IMG/VR virus record: IMGVR_UViG_3300023257_000106 | Span: 1-24,800 of that record | Origin: a virus | DNA: 24,800 nt | Reading direction: 5' to 3' (one strand) | Shown here: positions 1 through 6,819 of the stretch, one piece after another | Position numbering within the stretch: position 1 is the stretch's first letter | How the letters are laid out: the number at the start of each line of letters is the position of its first letter | The notes under the pieces: generated by a model | What the model saw: only the letters and a program-made list of their open reading frames with translations | Told to the model about the DNA's origin: nothing | Databases searched by the model: none | Position numbers and translations under genes: made by a program

Positions 1-1720
1 ATGGTACTACTTGACCGTTTAGGAAGGCTTCGTTCTCGTCTAGGGCTGATGCTTCGTTGTGGATGAAGTCGGAGTCTTTGTAGAAGTATTCTATGTTGGC
101 TCCGAAGCCTTTGAAGATCTTCTTGGATATCTTTTCACCGTCTAATCTTGCTGCTGTTGGTTGGGTTAGGGGGTTGGACATTAGGAACTGTGTTGCTTGC
201 ATTAGGCCTGTAGCCATGGATTGGTCGAAGACAACCATTGATTCTATGTCTAGGTCTAGGCTGAAGAGGTTGTTCTTTGGTAGGGCTGTCCATAGTTCTT
301 TAGGGAAGTCGTAGCCTATTAGTTCTACTATTTCTTTGTGGGTGTAGTATTTGTCTGCTAGTTCTAGTACCTTTTGGGATATGTCTAGTACTGCTTGTTT
401 TACGAAGGATAATAGGTAGTCTCTTCTTACTCGGCCTGTACCTTGCTCGAAGGCTGATTCTGTGGCTGTTTTGCGTTTGGTGGAGTTCATGCTTTGGAAG
501 TCGTATACTCCTAGACCTCTGTCTATTAGGCCTGAGAAGGATTGTATGGAGTTGAAGTAATCTGCGCCCATTTGGAGGGGAGCTTCTCTTCTTACTCTTG
601 CTCCTGAAGGGCCTGCTAGGGCGTTTGCTTCTACTTCTAGCATATCACCTTGTCTTGACATGCGCCATGCTTCTAGCTGTTGTTCTGTTAGGGCACCCTT
701 TTCGTATACTAAGACACCGCCGAAGATGTTTATGTGGCGTATCTGAGCTGTTAGGACTTGGTTGATGGCTAGGGCTTCGTCTTCTTGGGTTCCTAGGGTG
801 GATATTCCTCTTAGTCTGTCGTTTAGGGTGGAGAAGCGGAGGAGGGTGAAGGCTGATGTTTTGCTGTTGTTTGTTACGAGCTTAAGGAGGTTTGCTGGTT
901 GTACTGGGTGGGTTGATGTTGCGTCTTCTTGGGCTATTGTTGCTATGTTGTTTTCTGATTGTTCGTGGTATTCGTAGAGAGTTGTGTATTTGCGTTGGGT
1001 ATGGTGTTGTACAGCTTTGTATAGGTCACCTTTAGGGGTGTCTTGTTCTATAGTGTGGCCTTCTAAGTTCTTGGTATTCTTAAGGGATTTGTCGTCTTGG
1101 AGTAATCTGGTTTCTTTGGTGTATCTGTGGGCGATGAAGGCGCAGTTGTCGAAGGAGCCTGTTGCCATAGGGTCATATAGGACATCTTCAGGGCATAGGG
1201 ATGTTACATAGATGGATTTCTTGGGGAGGCTGAAGGGTGCTGAGGATTCTGATTTAGTTGTTATGCCTGTTTTAAAGACACCCCAGCCGTATATTAGGGC
1301 GTTCTGGATGCCTTTACGGAGTTCATCTCCTATGTTTAGGGATGGGTATAGGGCGTTGAGGATATCACTGCGTAGGGAGCATATTAGAGCTGTTGGGTAG
1401 TGTTCTGTTATGCCATCTGGGTTGGTTATTATAACATCATCTTTGTGGGAGTTTACTGATATTACTGGGTCTTGGTAATATAAAGATGGTATTATAAGGT
1501 TTATGAGGGTGTAGAAGGTGTTTACTACGTATGGTGTATCTAAGCCTGGGGGATAGATACCATCGATATAACCTATGTAGCGTCTTGATTTCTCAAGCCA
1601 TTGGTTCTCGCGTTGATACAGTTTTGCTACCTCTATGTCAGCTGAGGCTATTTCTAGGTATTCTTTTTGTTCTTCTAGCTTAGAAGTCTTGTCTTTAGAT
1701 TGTTTGGTATCTTTTTTCAT
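1..1720 (-). CDS. Phage portal protein (C-terminus beyond window edge)
   Basis: Open on the minus strand from an ATG at 1720 to the window edge, giving 573 visible codons with no stop. The portal is the dodecameric ring at one capsid vertex through which TerL pumps DNA and to which the tail attaches. The start codon abuts the TerL stop at 1723-1721, the usual TerL-portal pairing. The N-terminus (about residues 1-30) is charged and lysine/glutamate-rich. It is followed by segments such as PYVVNTFYTLINLIIPSLYY, ALIYGWGVFKTG and CPEDVLYDPMA, which resemble podovirus/siphovirus portal proteins. A later part (around 340-420) is arginine-rich and reads like the portal clip/wing region (SGARVRREAPLQMGADYF). 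No separate ribosome binding site lies in the TerL end, so translation is probably coupled. Identification rests on position, size and general resemblance; exact family not determined. Confidence 0.72.
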   Translation of the reverse strand, partial: MKKDTKQSKDKTSKLEEQKEYLEIASADIEVAKLYQRENQWLEKSRRYIGYIDGIYPPGLDTPYVVNTFYTLINLIIPSLYYQDPVISVNSHKDDVIITNPDGITEHYPTALICSLRSDILNALYPSLNIGDELRKGIQNALIYGWGVFKTGITTKSESSAPFSLPKKSIYVTSLCPEDVLYDPMATGSFDNCAFIAHRYTKETRLLQDDKSLKNTKNLEGHTIEQDTPKGDLYKAVQHHTQRKYTTLYEYHEQSENNIATIAQEDATSTHPVQPANLLKLVTNNSKTSAFTLLRFSTLNDRLRGISTLGTQEDEALAINQVLTAQIRHINIFGGVLVYEKGALTEQQLEAWRMSRQGDMLEVEANALAGPSGARVRREAPLQMGADYFNSIQSFSGLIDRGLGVYDFQSMNSTKRKTATESAFEQGTGRVRRDYLLSFVKQAVLDISQKVLELADKYYTHKEIVELIGYDFPKELWTALPKNNLFSLDLDIESMVVFDQSMATGLMQATQFLMSNPLTQPTAARLDGEKISKKIFKGFGANIEYFYKDSDFIHNEASALDENEAFLNGQVVP

Positions 1721-4168
1721 TTATGAATGCCACTTTCTGAGTTTAGCTGCACGTTCTCTGTGGTATTTGTCTACAAATCTTTGTTTTACTTCTCCTAGTG
1801 AATCTTTGGGGTATGAGGGTGTGTCTGTTTCTGAGGGGGTTGTTACCATTTCTAGGATATAGGATAGAGCGTCTACTCTGTCGTCGTGTCTGCCTGGGTA
1901 GTTACATATTTGGTCTACTAGGCCCTTTTGAGTGCAGCCTGTGTATGTGCCGTCTGTGGAGTGGAACTTGATTCTGCCTAGTTTGATGAATGGTTGTAAG
2001 GCTAGGATTCTTCTTTCTTTAGCGTTTAGCTTATTACCTGAGTGGAGTTCTGTTACGAAGAAGTTAGTATGTCCACCCTCTTTACGTTTAGTGTCTAAGT
2101 ACCATTTGAGGGTATGTTGATATGCGTCACATTCTATGCCTAAGGGGTTAGGATGCCATGTATCTGCATGTCTATATATTTCATCTACTATTCTATCTGT
2201 TGTTAGATGATCAGAGGTTATGTCTGCTACGTGTATATTACTCTCTGTATCTGTACCTGCGGTGATTATGACTGTCTCGTCTGCGTCAGGGTCTAATGAC
2301 TTGGCTGGGTCTACTGCTGTGCAGAATCTTAGGTTGGTGGGTAGTTTGTCGTAGTATTGTATGTCCTCTAGCTTGAAGTGACACATGTCGTCTGGTAGGG
2401 GGTTGTTCTGGAACTCTTGTTGGAAGGCTACTGGAGCTACGTCACGGCGCATTAGGAGGTTCTCTGTGGGGTATTGCTCAGGCCATACGCTGTACTCTAC
2501 ACCTTCTTTAGTTGTTTCTAGTGCTCTGTATAGCTTCCTGAACCAGTTTACTCTGTCGCTGTATTGGGTATTGATTAAGGTGCTTATGAAGCCTAGAGGG
2601 TGTAAGACTGTTCCTGCGATGATCATGGTGCCTTTAGCGTGTAAGGAGCCGAACCACTCGCTAGAGAATTGATGGGTTATCTTATCTCTTTGTTCTTTAC
2701 TTCTTACGTTTATGTCGTTCTCTATATCATCTAGGATTAGCCAGTGAGGTCTTTCTCCTCTATATCTAGTATCTATACCATAAGGTGTCATCTTGGTGTT
2801 CTTGGTTGTTACGATACCTTCTACTGAGCCTTGACCTATTAGGATACTGCCGAAGTCTTGTATTATCATAGAGTTATGTTTAAGCTCTCTTATAATAACT
2901 GTCATTCTTCTCTTCTGTATGTTCTTTATAGATGATCCTACTAAGGCTATTGTACAGTTGTTCTTTGTAAGTAATAGGTATAGTGGAAGAAAGACTGAGA
3001 ATATCATAGAGTTGTGTGTTAGGAGATAATCATCTGTTATGTATCTACCATCTTCTGCTTCTACTGTTATACATCTGCCTAACGCTGCGCTGTAGGGTTC
3101 AATTGCTGTTATGGCGTTCTTTAGTGTTCTACTCCCCTGCCATCTATCCGCTTTCCTTGAGAGTCTTGCTGGGTTGATATCCTTAGATAGCTTGCAGGAT
3201 ACTCTATAGGACTGAAACCAATGGGTTGAATATTTGTTTACCCGTGTTTGCTGAGAACTTACAAGGGCTGTACCGCCAAGGCTGCGTACTAGTTCTACCA
3301 CTCCGTCTATTAGGTTCTTGTCCTTGTTACAAAAGCTAAAGGTTTTGCCATCTGGGGCTACTGTACCATCTGTGTCTATTAAGCCTTGCAATAGAGCGTG
3401 TCGCTGGGTTATGCTGCCTATTAGGTAGGCTTTGGGGATATGCTTATTGTTAAGAACTTCTGCCTTTCTTAGGTCTTTAGAGAGTCCTTTTATCTGGTAC
3501 CTATACTGTGCTGATTTGGATTTAGTATTAGGGTATGGTATGTATGATAGAATTTCTGGGTCTGCTGTTGTGAGCTGTCCTTCTCTAGATGTTCCATCTC
3601 CTAGCCATAATCCTAGCGTATAGGGGTCTACTGGTAGATGCTGTTCTGGTAAGTCTACTGGAGCTGGGTTTGGAAGGAAGTGTCTATATTCTGTATATGT
3701 TTCTCCACTGCGTTTATCCAATCGTGGGGCCTTGTAGTTCTGTGCTAGTTCTTGTGTTTCTTTAGTTATTTCTCTGTTCCCTGTGTTGGAGGGTGTTTCT
3801 ACAGTCCATAGGTGCTCTGCGTTACATAGGGTGCTACGGCCATCACGGGTGGATACCTTATACAAGTCCATCTTGCTTATTGGATGTAATGCTATAACTG
3901 CGGTTGGAGCACCGTTGGAGCCTATAACCTTATCCCCTACACTGAGGCTTCCTATCGTAGACCATCCATCTGGGGTGAGTACCTTGGAGTTAAGGCTTTG
4001 GGCCTTAGCATGTCCACGTGGAGCTGCTATAACCATACCCTCTCCTGCAAAGATAGCTTGCATCCACTCATCATGCATAGGAGCAAAGGGGGCTTCACAA
4101 TACTCTTCTAGGTAATATAAGCAGAAAGCTTTAAATATTTCCCATTCCTTGTATTGTGGTTTATCCAT
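1721..4168 (-). CDS. terL: Terminase large subunit interrupted by an intein
   Basis: TerL is the ATP-driven packaging motor and headful/cos nuclease. The 815-residue precursor contains a 331-residue intein at residues 56-386; the spliced protein would be about 484 residues, a normal TerL size. The Walker A loop APRGHAK (49-55) is separated by the intein from its serine (S387), so ATPase activity should need splicing. Walker B is LILDDIE around D480-D481. The C-terminal RNase H-like nuclease shows D620 (TAVDPAKS), E679/D681 (GIECDAY) and D762-D766 (HDDRVDAL). An in-frame stop (TAA, 4174-4172) directly precedes the ATG, fixing the start. No clear Shine-Dalgarno is seen at normal spacing; GAGGA lies about 25 bases upstream. 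The gene is transcribed from the promoter at 4330-4302 and is followed with no gap by the portal gene. Confidence 0.93.
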   Translation of the reverse strand: MDKPQYKEWEIFKAFCLYYLEEYCEAPFAPMHDEWMQAIFAGEGMVIAAPRGHAKAQSLNSKVLTPDGWSTIGSLSVGDKVIGSNGAPTAVIALHPISKMDLYKVSTRDGRSTLCNAEHLWTVETPSNTGNREITKETQELAQNYKAPRLDKRSGETYTEYRHFLPNPAPVDLPEQHLPVDPYTLGLWLGDGTSREGQLTTADPEILSYIPYPNTKSKSAQYRYQIKGLSKDLRKAEVLNNKHIPKAYLIGSITQRHALLQGLIDTDGTVAPDGKTFSFCNKDKNLIDGVVELVRSLGGTALVSSQQTRVNKYSTHWFQSYRVSCKLSKDINPARLSRKADRWQGSRTLKNAITAIEPYSAALGRCITVEAEDGRYITDDYLLTHNSMIFSVFLPLYLLLTKNNCTIALVGSSIKNIQKRRMTVIIRELKHNSMIIQDFGSILIGQGSVEGIVTTKNTKMTPYGIDTRYRGERPHWLILDDIENDINVRSKEQRDKITHQFSSEWFGSLHAKGTMIIAGTVLHPLGFISTLINTQYSDRVNWFRKLYRALETTKEGVEYSVWPEQYPTENLLMRRDVAPVAFQQEFQNNPLPDDMCHFKLEDIQYYDKLPTNLRFCTAVDPAKSLDPDADETVIITAGTDTESNIHVADITSDHLTTDRIVDEIYRHADTWHPNPLGIECDAYQHTLKWYLDTKRKEGGHTNFFVTELHSGNKLNAKERRILALQPFIKLGRIKFHSTDGTYTGCTQKGLVDQICNYPGRHDDRVDALSYILEMVTTPSETDTPSYPKDSLGEVKQRFVDKYHRERAAKLRKWHS
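3011..4003 (-). mobile_element. Class 3 (WCT-type) intein with LAGLIDADG homing endonuclease inside terL
   Basis: Residues 56-386 of the TerL precursor form an in-frame intein. It begins with alanine (AQSLNSKVLTPDGW) rather than Cys or Ser, and ends LLTHN followed by S387. It carries the class 3 triplet: Trp121 two residues after the block B histidine (NAEHLW), Cys366 at block F position 4 (GRCITVE) and Thr384 just before the terminal His-Asn. In class 3 inteins the block F cysteine, not residue 1, attacks the N-terminal splice junction. Two LAGLIDADG helices, LGLWLGDG (185-192) and LLQGLIDTDG (259-268), sit about 75 residues apart, so the homing endonuclease looks intact. The insertion lies in the conserved ATPase P-loop between Lys55 and Ser387, a typical conserved insertion site. 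Boundaries come from restoring the Walker A motif and are firm; the mechanism class is inferred from residues. Confidence 0.9.
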
Positions 4169-4301
4169 AGTTTAAGGAGGGTGTCAGTTGTATCCTCTGT
4201 GCTTCACCGACATATAGGGGTTGGGCGTATAACGGATGCAGAAGGCCCATGAGGAGGGAGTGTGTTATGTCTTGTTATAGTCATGTCTTGTTTATACATA
4301 C

Positions 4302-4330
4302 ATTATATCATACACTTAGCTGTTTGTCAA
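4302..4330 (-). promoter_or_regulatory. Consensus sigma-70 promoter for the terL-portal operon
   Basis: On the minus strand TTGACA (4330-4325) is followed by a 17-base spacer and TATAAT (4307-4302), an exact match to the Escherichia-type sigma-70 consensus. Transcription would start near 4295 and leave a leader of about 125 bases before the terL ATG at 4168. This is seen directly in the sequence; activity is inferred. Confidence 0.85.
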
Positions 4331-4508
4331 GTAGTAGCTCTGTAACTCGTTGATATCATTGATGTTGTCTATAGAGGGTATATAACTACTCGGTCTATTT
4401 GTACCCTGTGTGGTGAGCTAGGGTAGCTTAGAGGCTGTTTAAATGGACTATGTTCAGGAAACTGCTATAAAATATTATAATTAGGTGGGGTTGCCTATCT
4501 CCCTCCGT

Positions 4509-4604
4509 GGGGCCCCCTTGGGGTACCCTCCCCCTTGTGGATGAACGGGTTTATTATACGACTGTAGAGGAGGGCGCTTGCAAGGCCATGAGCCAGCCGA
4601 TCGG
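4509..4604. repeat. Palindrome-rich GC island
   Basis: Four perfect 8-bp palindromes occur within 96 bases: GGGGCCCC (4509-4516), GGGTACCC (4521-4528), CTTGCAAG (4577-4584) and CCGATCGG (4597-4604). The surrounding phage DNA is AT-rich. The function is unknown; it could be a structured leader, terminator-like element, origin part or binding-site cluster. Confidence 0.45.
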
Positions 4605-4758
4605 TGGATCACCTAGTGTATTACCTACTGGTGTAGTGATGATGATTATCCTTCTATGGGTGGCGGGGGTGTATAGGGTATTGGGGGGACGAAGTGTATC
4701 TACTATCATTACTATCATATGGTATAAGCTATTGATATCATTAGGTTATACTGGTATT

Positions 4759-4802
4759 ATGGTTATCATTATGATAGGGTATGGTTATCACTTTGATAGG
4801 TA
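4759..4802. repeat. Tandem 22-bp repeat, each unit containing TATCA-N3-TGATA
   Basis: Two adjacent copies start at 4759 and 4781 with ATGGTTATCA and continue TGATAGG after three variable bases, matching at 18 of the first 20 positions. Each contains the inverted repeat TATCA-N3-TGATA, with centres at 4770 and 4792, exactly 22 bp (about two helical turns) apart. This looks like a pair of operator or iteron sites. The bound protein is unknown. Confidence 0.55.
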
Positions 4803-4911
4803 TATCTTATTACATTACAGGTAGTTAGCCATTACGTCAATATGTGGTCAATCTCTTGACGTTATTCCCTAGCTTGACCGCTCTAAGTAGCTGATATTGC
4901 GTTGTCATAGT

Positions 4912-4937
4912 TTGGCATGACGTTTGCATACTATAAT
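4912..4937 (+). promoter_or_regulatory. Candidate rightward promoter: sigma-54-like -24/-12 motif overlapping a TATAAT box
   Basis: TTGGCATGACGTTTGCA at 4912-4928 matches the -24/-12 pattern (GG at 4914-4915, exactly ten bases, GC at 4926-4927). A TATAAT box follows at 4932-4937 but has no good -35 hexamer at 16-18 bases. Either a sigma-54-type promoter or a -10-only promoter could serve the rightward early operon. This is a motif match only. Confidence 0.35.
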
Positions 4938-5000
4938 GGTATGAAGAATACACAGCACATAGTAGGGCATATAAATGATAGTACTCCGCACCTTTTACGC

Positions 5001-5029
5001 TTGACTTATGATAACTTCGGGTTTAAAGT
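5001..5029 (+). promoter_or_regulatory. Weak sigma-70-like promoter candidate
   Basis: TTGACT (5001-5006), a 17-base spacer and TAAAGT (5024-5029) precede the first rightward gene at 5115. The -10 match is 4 of 6, so this is only a possible early promoter. Confidence 0.25.
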
Positions 5030-5074
5030 CATGATCAAGGTATGGATGGCATTGCATAGCAGTAAAACAACGAC

Positions 5075-5095
5075 TTACTTATCATTGGTAAGTAA
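5075..5095. repeat. Inverted repeat directly upstream of the first rightward gene
   Basis: TTACTTA (5075-5081) and TAAGTAA (5089-5095) are perfect 7-bp arms around a 7-base loop, ending six bases before the AAGGAGG ribosome binding site at 5101. It could be an operator or an RNA hairpin near the ribosome site. Confidence 0.45.
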
Positions 5096-5114
5096 ATAAC
5101 AAGGAGGATATATA

Positions 5115-5312
5115 ATGGCTAAAGTAACTGCATACGAGAAAATGAAGTTGGAGAATAATGAAGCAAAGGTCGTAATAGATGTTGAAACGTTTTCAGAGCT
5201 TACATTTAAGCATGTTGAGGTAGCAGAGCGAGTATTAGACCTGCTAGGTCTTGATTCTAAAGTATTAATGGATGCGGTGGTAAAGCAGCGCAAGTTAGCT
5301 AAAACAAGTTAA
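5115..5312 (+). CDS. Small protein of unknown function, first gene of the rightward operon
   Basis: A 65-residue protein starting MAKVTAYEKM, with AAGGAGG at 5101-5107 and eight bases of spacing. It is mixed charged and probably helical (for example KHVEVAERVLDLLGLD), with no membrane segment, cysteine motif or recognisable domain. As the first gene behind the divergent control region, with a very strong ribosome binding site, it is likely an abundant early protein. Its stop codon forms the base of a hairpin at 5310-5358 that may separate it from later genes. I do not recognise the family. Confidence 0.75.
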   Translation: MAKVTAYEKMKLENNEAKVVIDVETFSELTFKHVEVAERVLDLLGLDSKVLMDAVVKQRKLAKTS

Positions 5313-5358
5313 GGTTTTACCTATATAATCAGATATGGTTGTATAGGATATAACCTTA
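5310..5358 (+). promoter_or_regulatory. Extended intergenic hairpin
   Basis: TAAGGTT (5310-5316) pairs with AACCTTA (5352-5358), and inside it CCTATA (5320-5325) pairs with TATAGG (5342-5347). No U-tract follows, so it is not a typical intrinsic terminator; RNA processing or mRNA protection is possible. Confidence 0.4.
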
Positions 5359-5379
5359 AACGTAATGGGAGGTGTGATT

Positions 5380-5469
5380 ATGGCTAGGTATCTAATAGAG
5401 AATACAATCGGTATGGTATTGATAGGTGTTTTAGGGTATGTTATAGTATGTTTATTGTTTGTAATGTAG
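5380..5469 (+). CDS. 29-residue single-pass membrane microprotein
   Basis: ATG at 5380 follows GGGAGGTG at 5368-5375 at good spacing. The product begins MARYLIENTIG and is followed by a continuous hydrophobic stretch to the end (about residues 10-29), one transmembrane helix with a short N-terminal arm. It sits in the early gene string, where such phage peptides often act on the host envelope, but no family is recognised. The strong ribosome binding site and the neat fit between neighbours are the evidence that it is a gene. Confidence 0.6.
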   Translation: MARYLIENTIGMVLIGVLGYVIVCLLFVM

Positions 5470-5489
5470 TTAACTAATGGGGTGATATA

Positions 5490-5669
5490 ATGGACAGTTT
5501 ATCTAAAAAGATGAGGGATTTACTTAATGGCAAAAGAATTGTAGCGGGTGATGAGGAAATGAGATTCTTTGAGAATAACTTACCTGAGAATAAAGTCAAT
5601 CGGTTGGCATCATTAATTAATGTAAAAGGTTACGGACTGCGTGATAGGTATATCGCATGGTTAAAATAA
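5490..5669 (+). CDS. Small protein of unknown function (59 aa)
   Basis: ATG at 5490 lies behind GGGGTGAT (5479-5486). The product begins MDSLSKKMRDLLNGKR and ends RDRYIAWLK. It is charged and helical with no cysteines and no membrane segment, and no family is recognised. It lies between two short early genes with its own ribosome binding site. Confidence 0.65.
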   Translation: MDSLSKKMRDLLNGKRIVAGDEEMRFFENNLPENKVNRLASLINVKGYGLRDRYIAWLK

Positions 5670-5703
5670 GATGTATAATGTAGGTTAAATGGGAGGTTAT
5701 GTT

Positions 5704-5976
5704 ATGACTAGAATATCTAAAGATGACTTGGAAAGACTAGTAAGGTTTATAAATGAGCGTACAGGACATGCTACAGAGCCTTACACGAAGGTTAATGGTG
5801 AATATAAGCCTAATGCGGGCAATTATCATTTATCGGGTGCGTATGGTGGTTATAGTCTACATCAGATGTGTTCTACGGGTAGTGGCACAAGTGATGTGTT
5901 TAGGTGTGGACATGTGGCGAAGCGCGACTTGTATAATAGAATGTCCGCTTTCCATGATGGGTTAGCTGTTGAATAG
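5704..5976 (+). CDS. Conserved phage hypothetical protein with GNYHLSGAYGGY motif
   Basis: The start is taken at ATG 5704 because GGGAGG at 5691-5696 gives seven bases of spacing; an ATG at 5689 in the same frame would put the ribosome site inside the gene. The 90-residue product contains NERTGHATEPYTK then GNYHLSGAYGGYSLHQM, a signature I recognise from uncharacterised proteins in many phages of Gram-negative bacteria. A glycine/serine-rich tail follows, ending GHVAKRDLYNRMSAFHDGL. There is no known function. It is probably a small globular cytoplasmic protein. Confidence 0.8.
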   Translation: MTRISKDDLERLVRFINERTGHATEPYTKVNGEYKPNAGNYHLSGAYGGYSLHQMCSTGSGTSDVFRCGHVAKRDLYNRMSAFHDGLAVE

Positions 5977-6010
5977 TTATACAATGTTATTAGATAAGGA
6001 TGGTGATATT

Positions 6011-6229
6011 ATGAAGTATTGTATTAAATGTGGGAAGCTGTTCGAGTCTAGTCTTACAGTGCATAGAGGTGTAGCTTGCTTTGCTTGTAAGGCTTGTGGG
6101 TTTACTATGCCGATCACTTGGCATGAGATGATGGAAGCTGGTATTAGTATGTATGGTGAGATATTGATTAATGAGTTAGATGAGGCTGAGTATAATAATG
6201 ATGCTTATAGAAAGGGGCGTATGAAATGA
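6011..6229 (+). CDS. Small zinc-ribbon-like protein (72 aa)
   Basis: ATG at 6011 is chosen over an in-frame ATG at 5969, which overlaps the preceding gene and lacks a ribosome site; AAGGA lies at 5997-6001. The product has C4-x2-C7 and C23-x2-C26-x2-C29, a likely zinc-binding module, then an acidic helical tail. Such proteins often bind nucleic acid or host polymerase, but nothing more specific can be said. It overlaps the next gene by four bases (ATGA), implying coupled translation. Confidence 0.7.
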   Translation: MKYCIKCGKLFESSLTVHRGVACFACKACGFTMPITWHEMMEAGISMYGEILINELDEAEYNNDAYRKGRMK

Positions 6230-6471
6230 TTGAGTCTTGGCAGATAACATATGATGATAAAGAGTGGACTTGTGAGTTAGACTATACCGTAACAAGGTTA
6301 GACATTACAACGTGGCCTGATGGTCAACGTGGAGAGCCTGAGCTGTATGTTGAGATAGATAGTGTAAGTGTTACGGATGAAGATGGACTGGAAGCTAATG
6401 AGAATATTGCTCAGACTGTATGTGATCTTGCTGAACATAAGATATGGGAGGTGTTATATGGGCATAGATAA
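6226..6471 (+). CDS. Acidic protein of unknown function (81 aa)
   Basis: It begins MIESWQITYDDKEW, with its ATG overlapping the stop of the zinc-ribbon gene. The sequence alternates beta-type segments (TCELDYTVTRLDI, PELYVEIDSVSV) with an acidic C-terminal helix (ENIAQTVCDLAEHKIWEVL). It is strongly acidic, a common feature of phage host-takeover or anti-defence proteins, though that is only an analogy. No family is recognised. The next gene starts inside its 3' end. Confidence 0.7.
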   Translation: MIESWQITYDDKEWTCELDYTVTRLDITTWPDGQRGEPELYVEIDSVSVTDEDGLEANENIAQTVCDLAEHKIWEVLYGHR

Positions 6472-6607
6472 TGATAAGGATAGGGAAGAGGCTATTGACT
6501 TCTTGGAGGGTTGCGCGTATGATCGGGAAGAACTAGTGCAAATGGGCGATGAGGAGTTAGATCAAAGGTGTTTTGATGAATGTCATAGTATTGTTGACTT
6601 CTTATAA
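6458..6607 (+). CDS. Very acidic small protein (49 aa)
   Basis: The start at ATG 6458 is supported by GGGAGG at 6446-6451; the same frame is open upstream, but that part overlaps the previous gene. The product begins MGIDNDKDREEAIDF and is rich in Asp and Glu, with two cysteines in RCFDECHS. It overlaps the preceding gene by 14 bases. The function is unknown; strongly acidic microproteins can act as DNA mimics, but nothing here proves that. Confidence 0.6.
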   Translation: MGIDNDKDREEAIDFLEGCAYDREELVQMGDEELDQRCFDECHSIVDFL

Positions 6608-6618
6608 GGGGGGTGATT

Positions 6619-6819
6619 GTGGAGAGTATTAAAGGTTATGATGATTATAAGGGTGCTAGTCCTATTGATGATGGGTTTATAGAGATAAGTACTTGTTATT
6701 ACTGCGGTATTGAGGATAGTGATGATGTTATGTTAGTTAATGTATATGAGGAGGATATTAATAAGGATATACTGGTATGTGATAATTGCATTGATGAGAT
6801 GCGGAAGGGTAGGTTATGA
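6619..6819 (+). CDS. Small four-cysteine zinc-finger-like protein (66 aa)
   Basis: GTG at 6619 is preferred because AAGGGGGGTGAT (6606-6617) fits as an extended Shine-Dalgarno with its G-run five bases upstream; an in-frame GTG at 6613 is possible. Cysteines C26-x2-C29 (CYYCGI) and C54-x2-C57 (VCDNCI) are spaced like a treble-clef or zinc ribbon. The rest is acidic. The stop overlaps the next ATG. No family name. Confidence 0.65.
   Translation: MESIKGYDDYKGASPIDDGFIEISTCYYCGIEDSDDVMLVNVYEEDINKDILVCDNCIDEMRKGRL

Larger units (their letters stand above)
4169..5114. other. Divergent intergenic control region without a convincing gene
   Basis: About 0.95 kb separates the leftward packaging genes from the rightward early genes. 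Open frames here (for example 4507-4824 and 4917-5099 on the plus strand) lack ribosome binding sites and have low-complexity translations. The region holds a consensus leftward promoter, candidate rightward promoters around 4912-4937 and 5001-5029, tandem 22-bp repeats, several perfect 8-bp palindromes and a 7-bp-arm inverted repeat just before the first rightward gene. An origin of replication is possible, but no specific initiator site can be recognised. Confidence 0.7.

Noticed and set aside
1-1720. Several plus-strand frames of 60-75 codons across 1-1720
   Set aside because: All are antisense to the continuous portal reading frame on the minus strand.
4507-4824. Plus-strand frame of 105 codons in the control region
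   Set aside because: Starts at GTG within a GC palindrome without a ribosome site, and the translation is low-complexity across tandem repeats.
4917-5099. Plus-strand frame of 60 codons before the first early gene
   Set aside because: No ribosome binding site; its start lies inside a promoter motif and the frame crosses an inverted repeat.
5106-5117. TATATAATG-type -10 look-alikes at 5108, 5484, 11026, 19198
   Set aside because: They fall between ribosome sites and start codons in a recurring GGATATATAATG context, with no -35 boxes.
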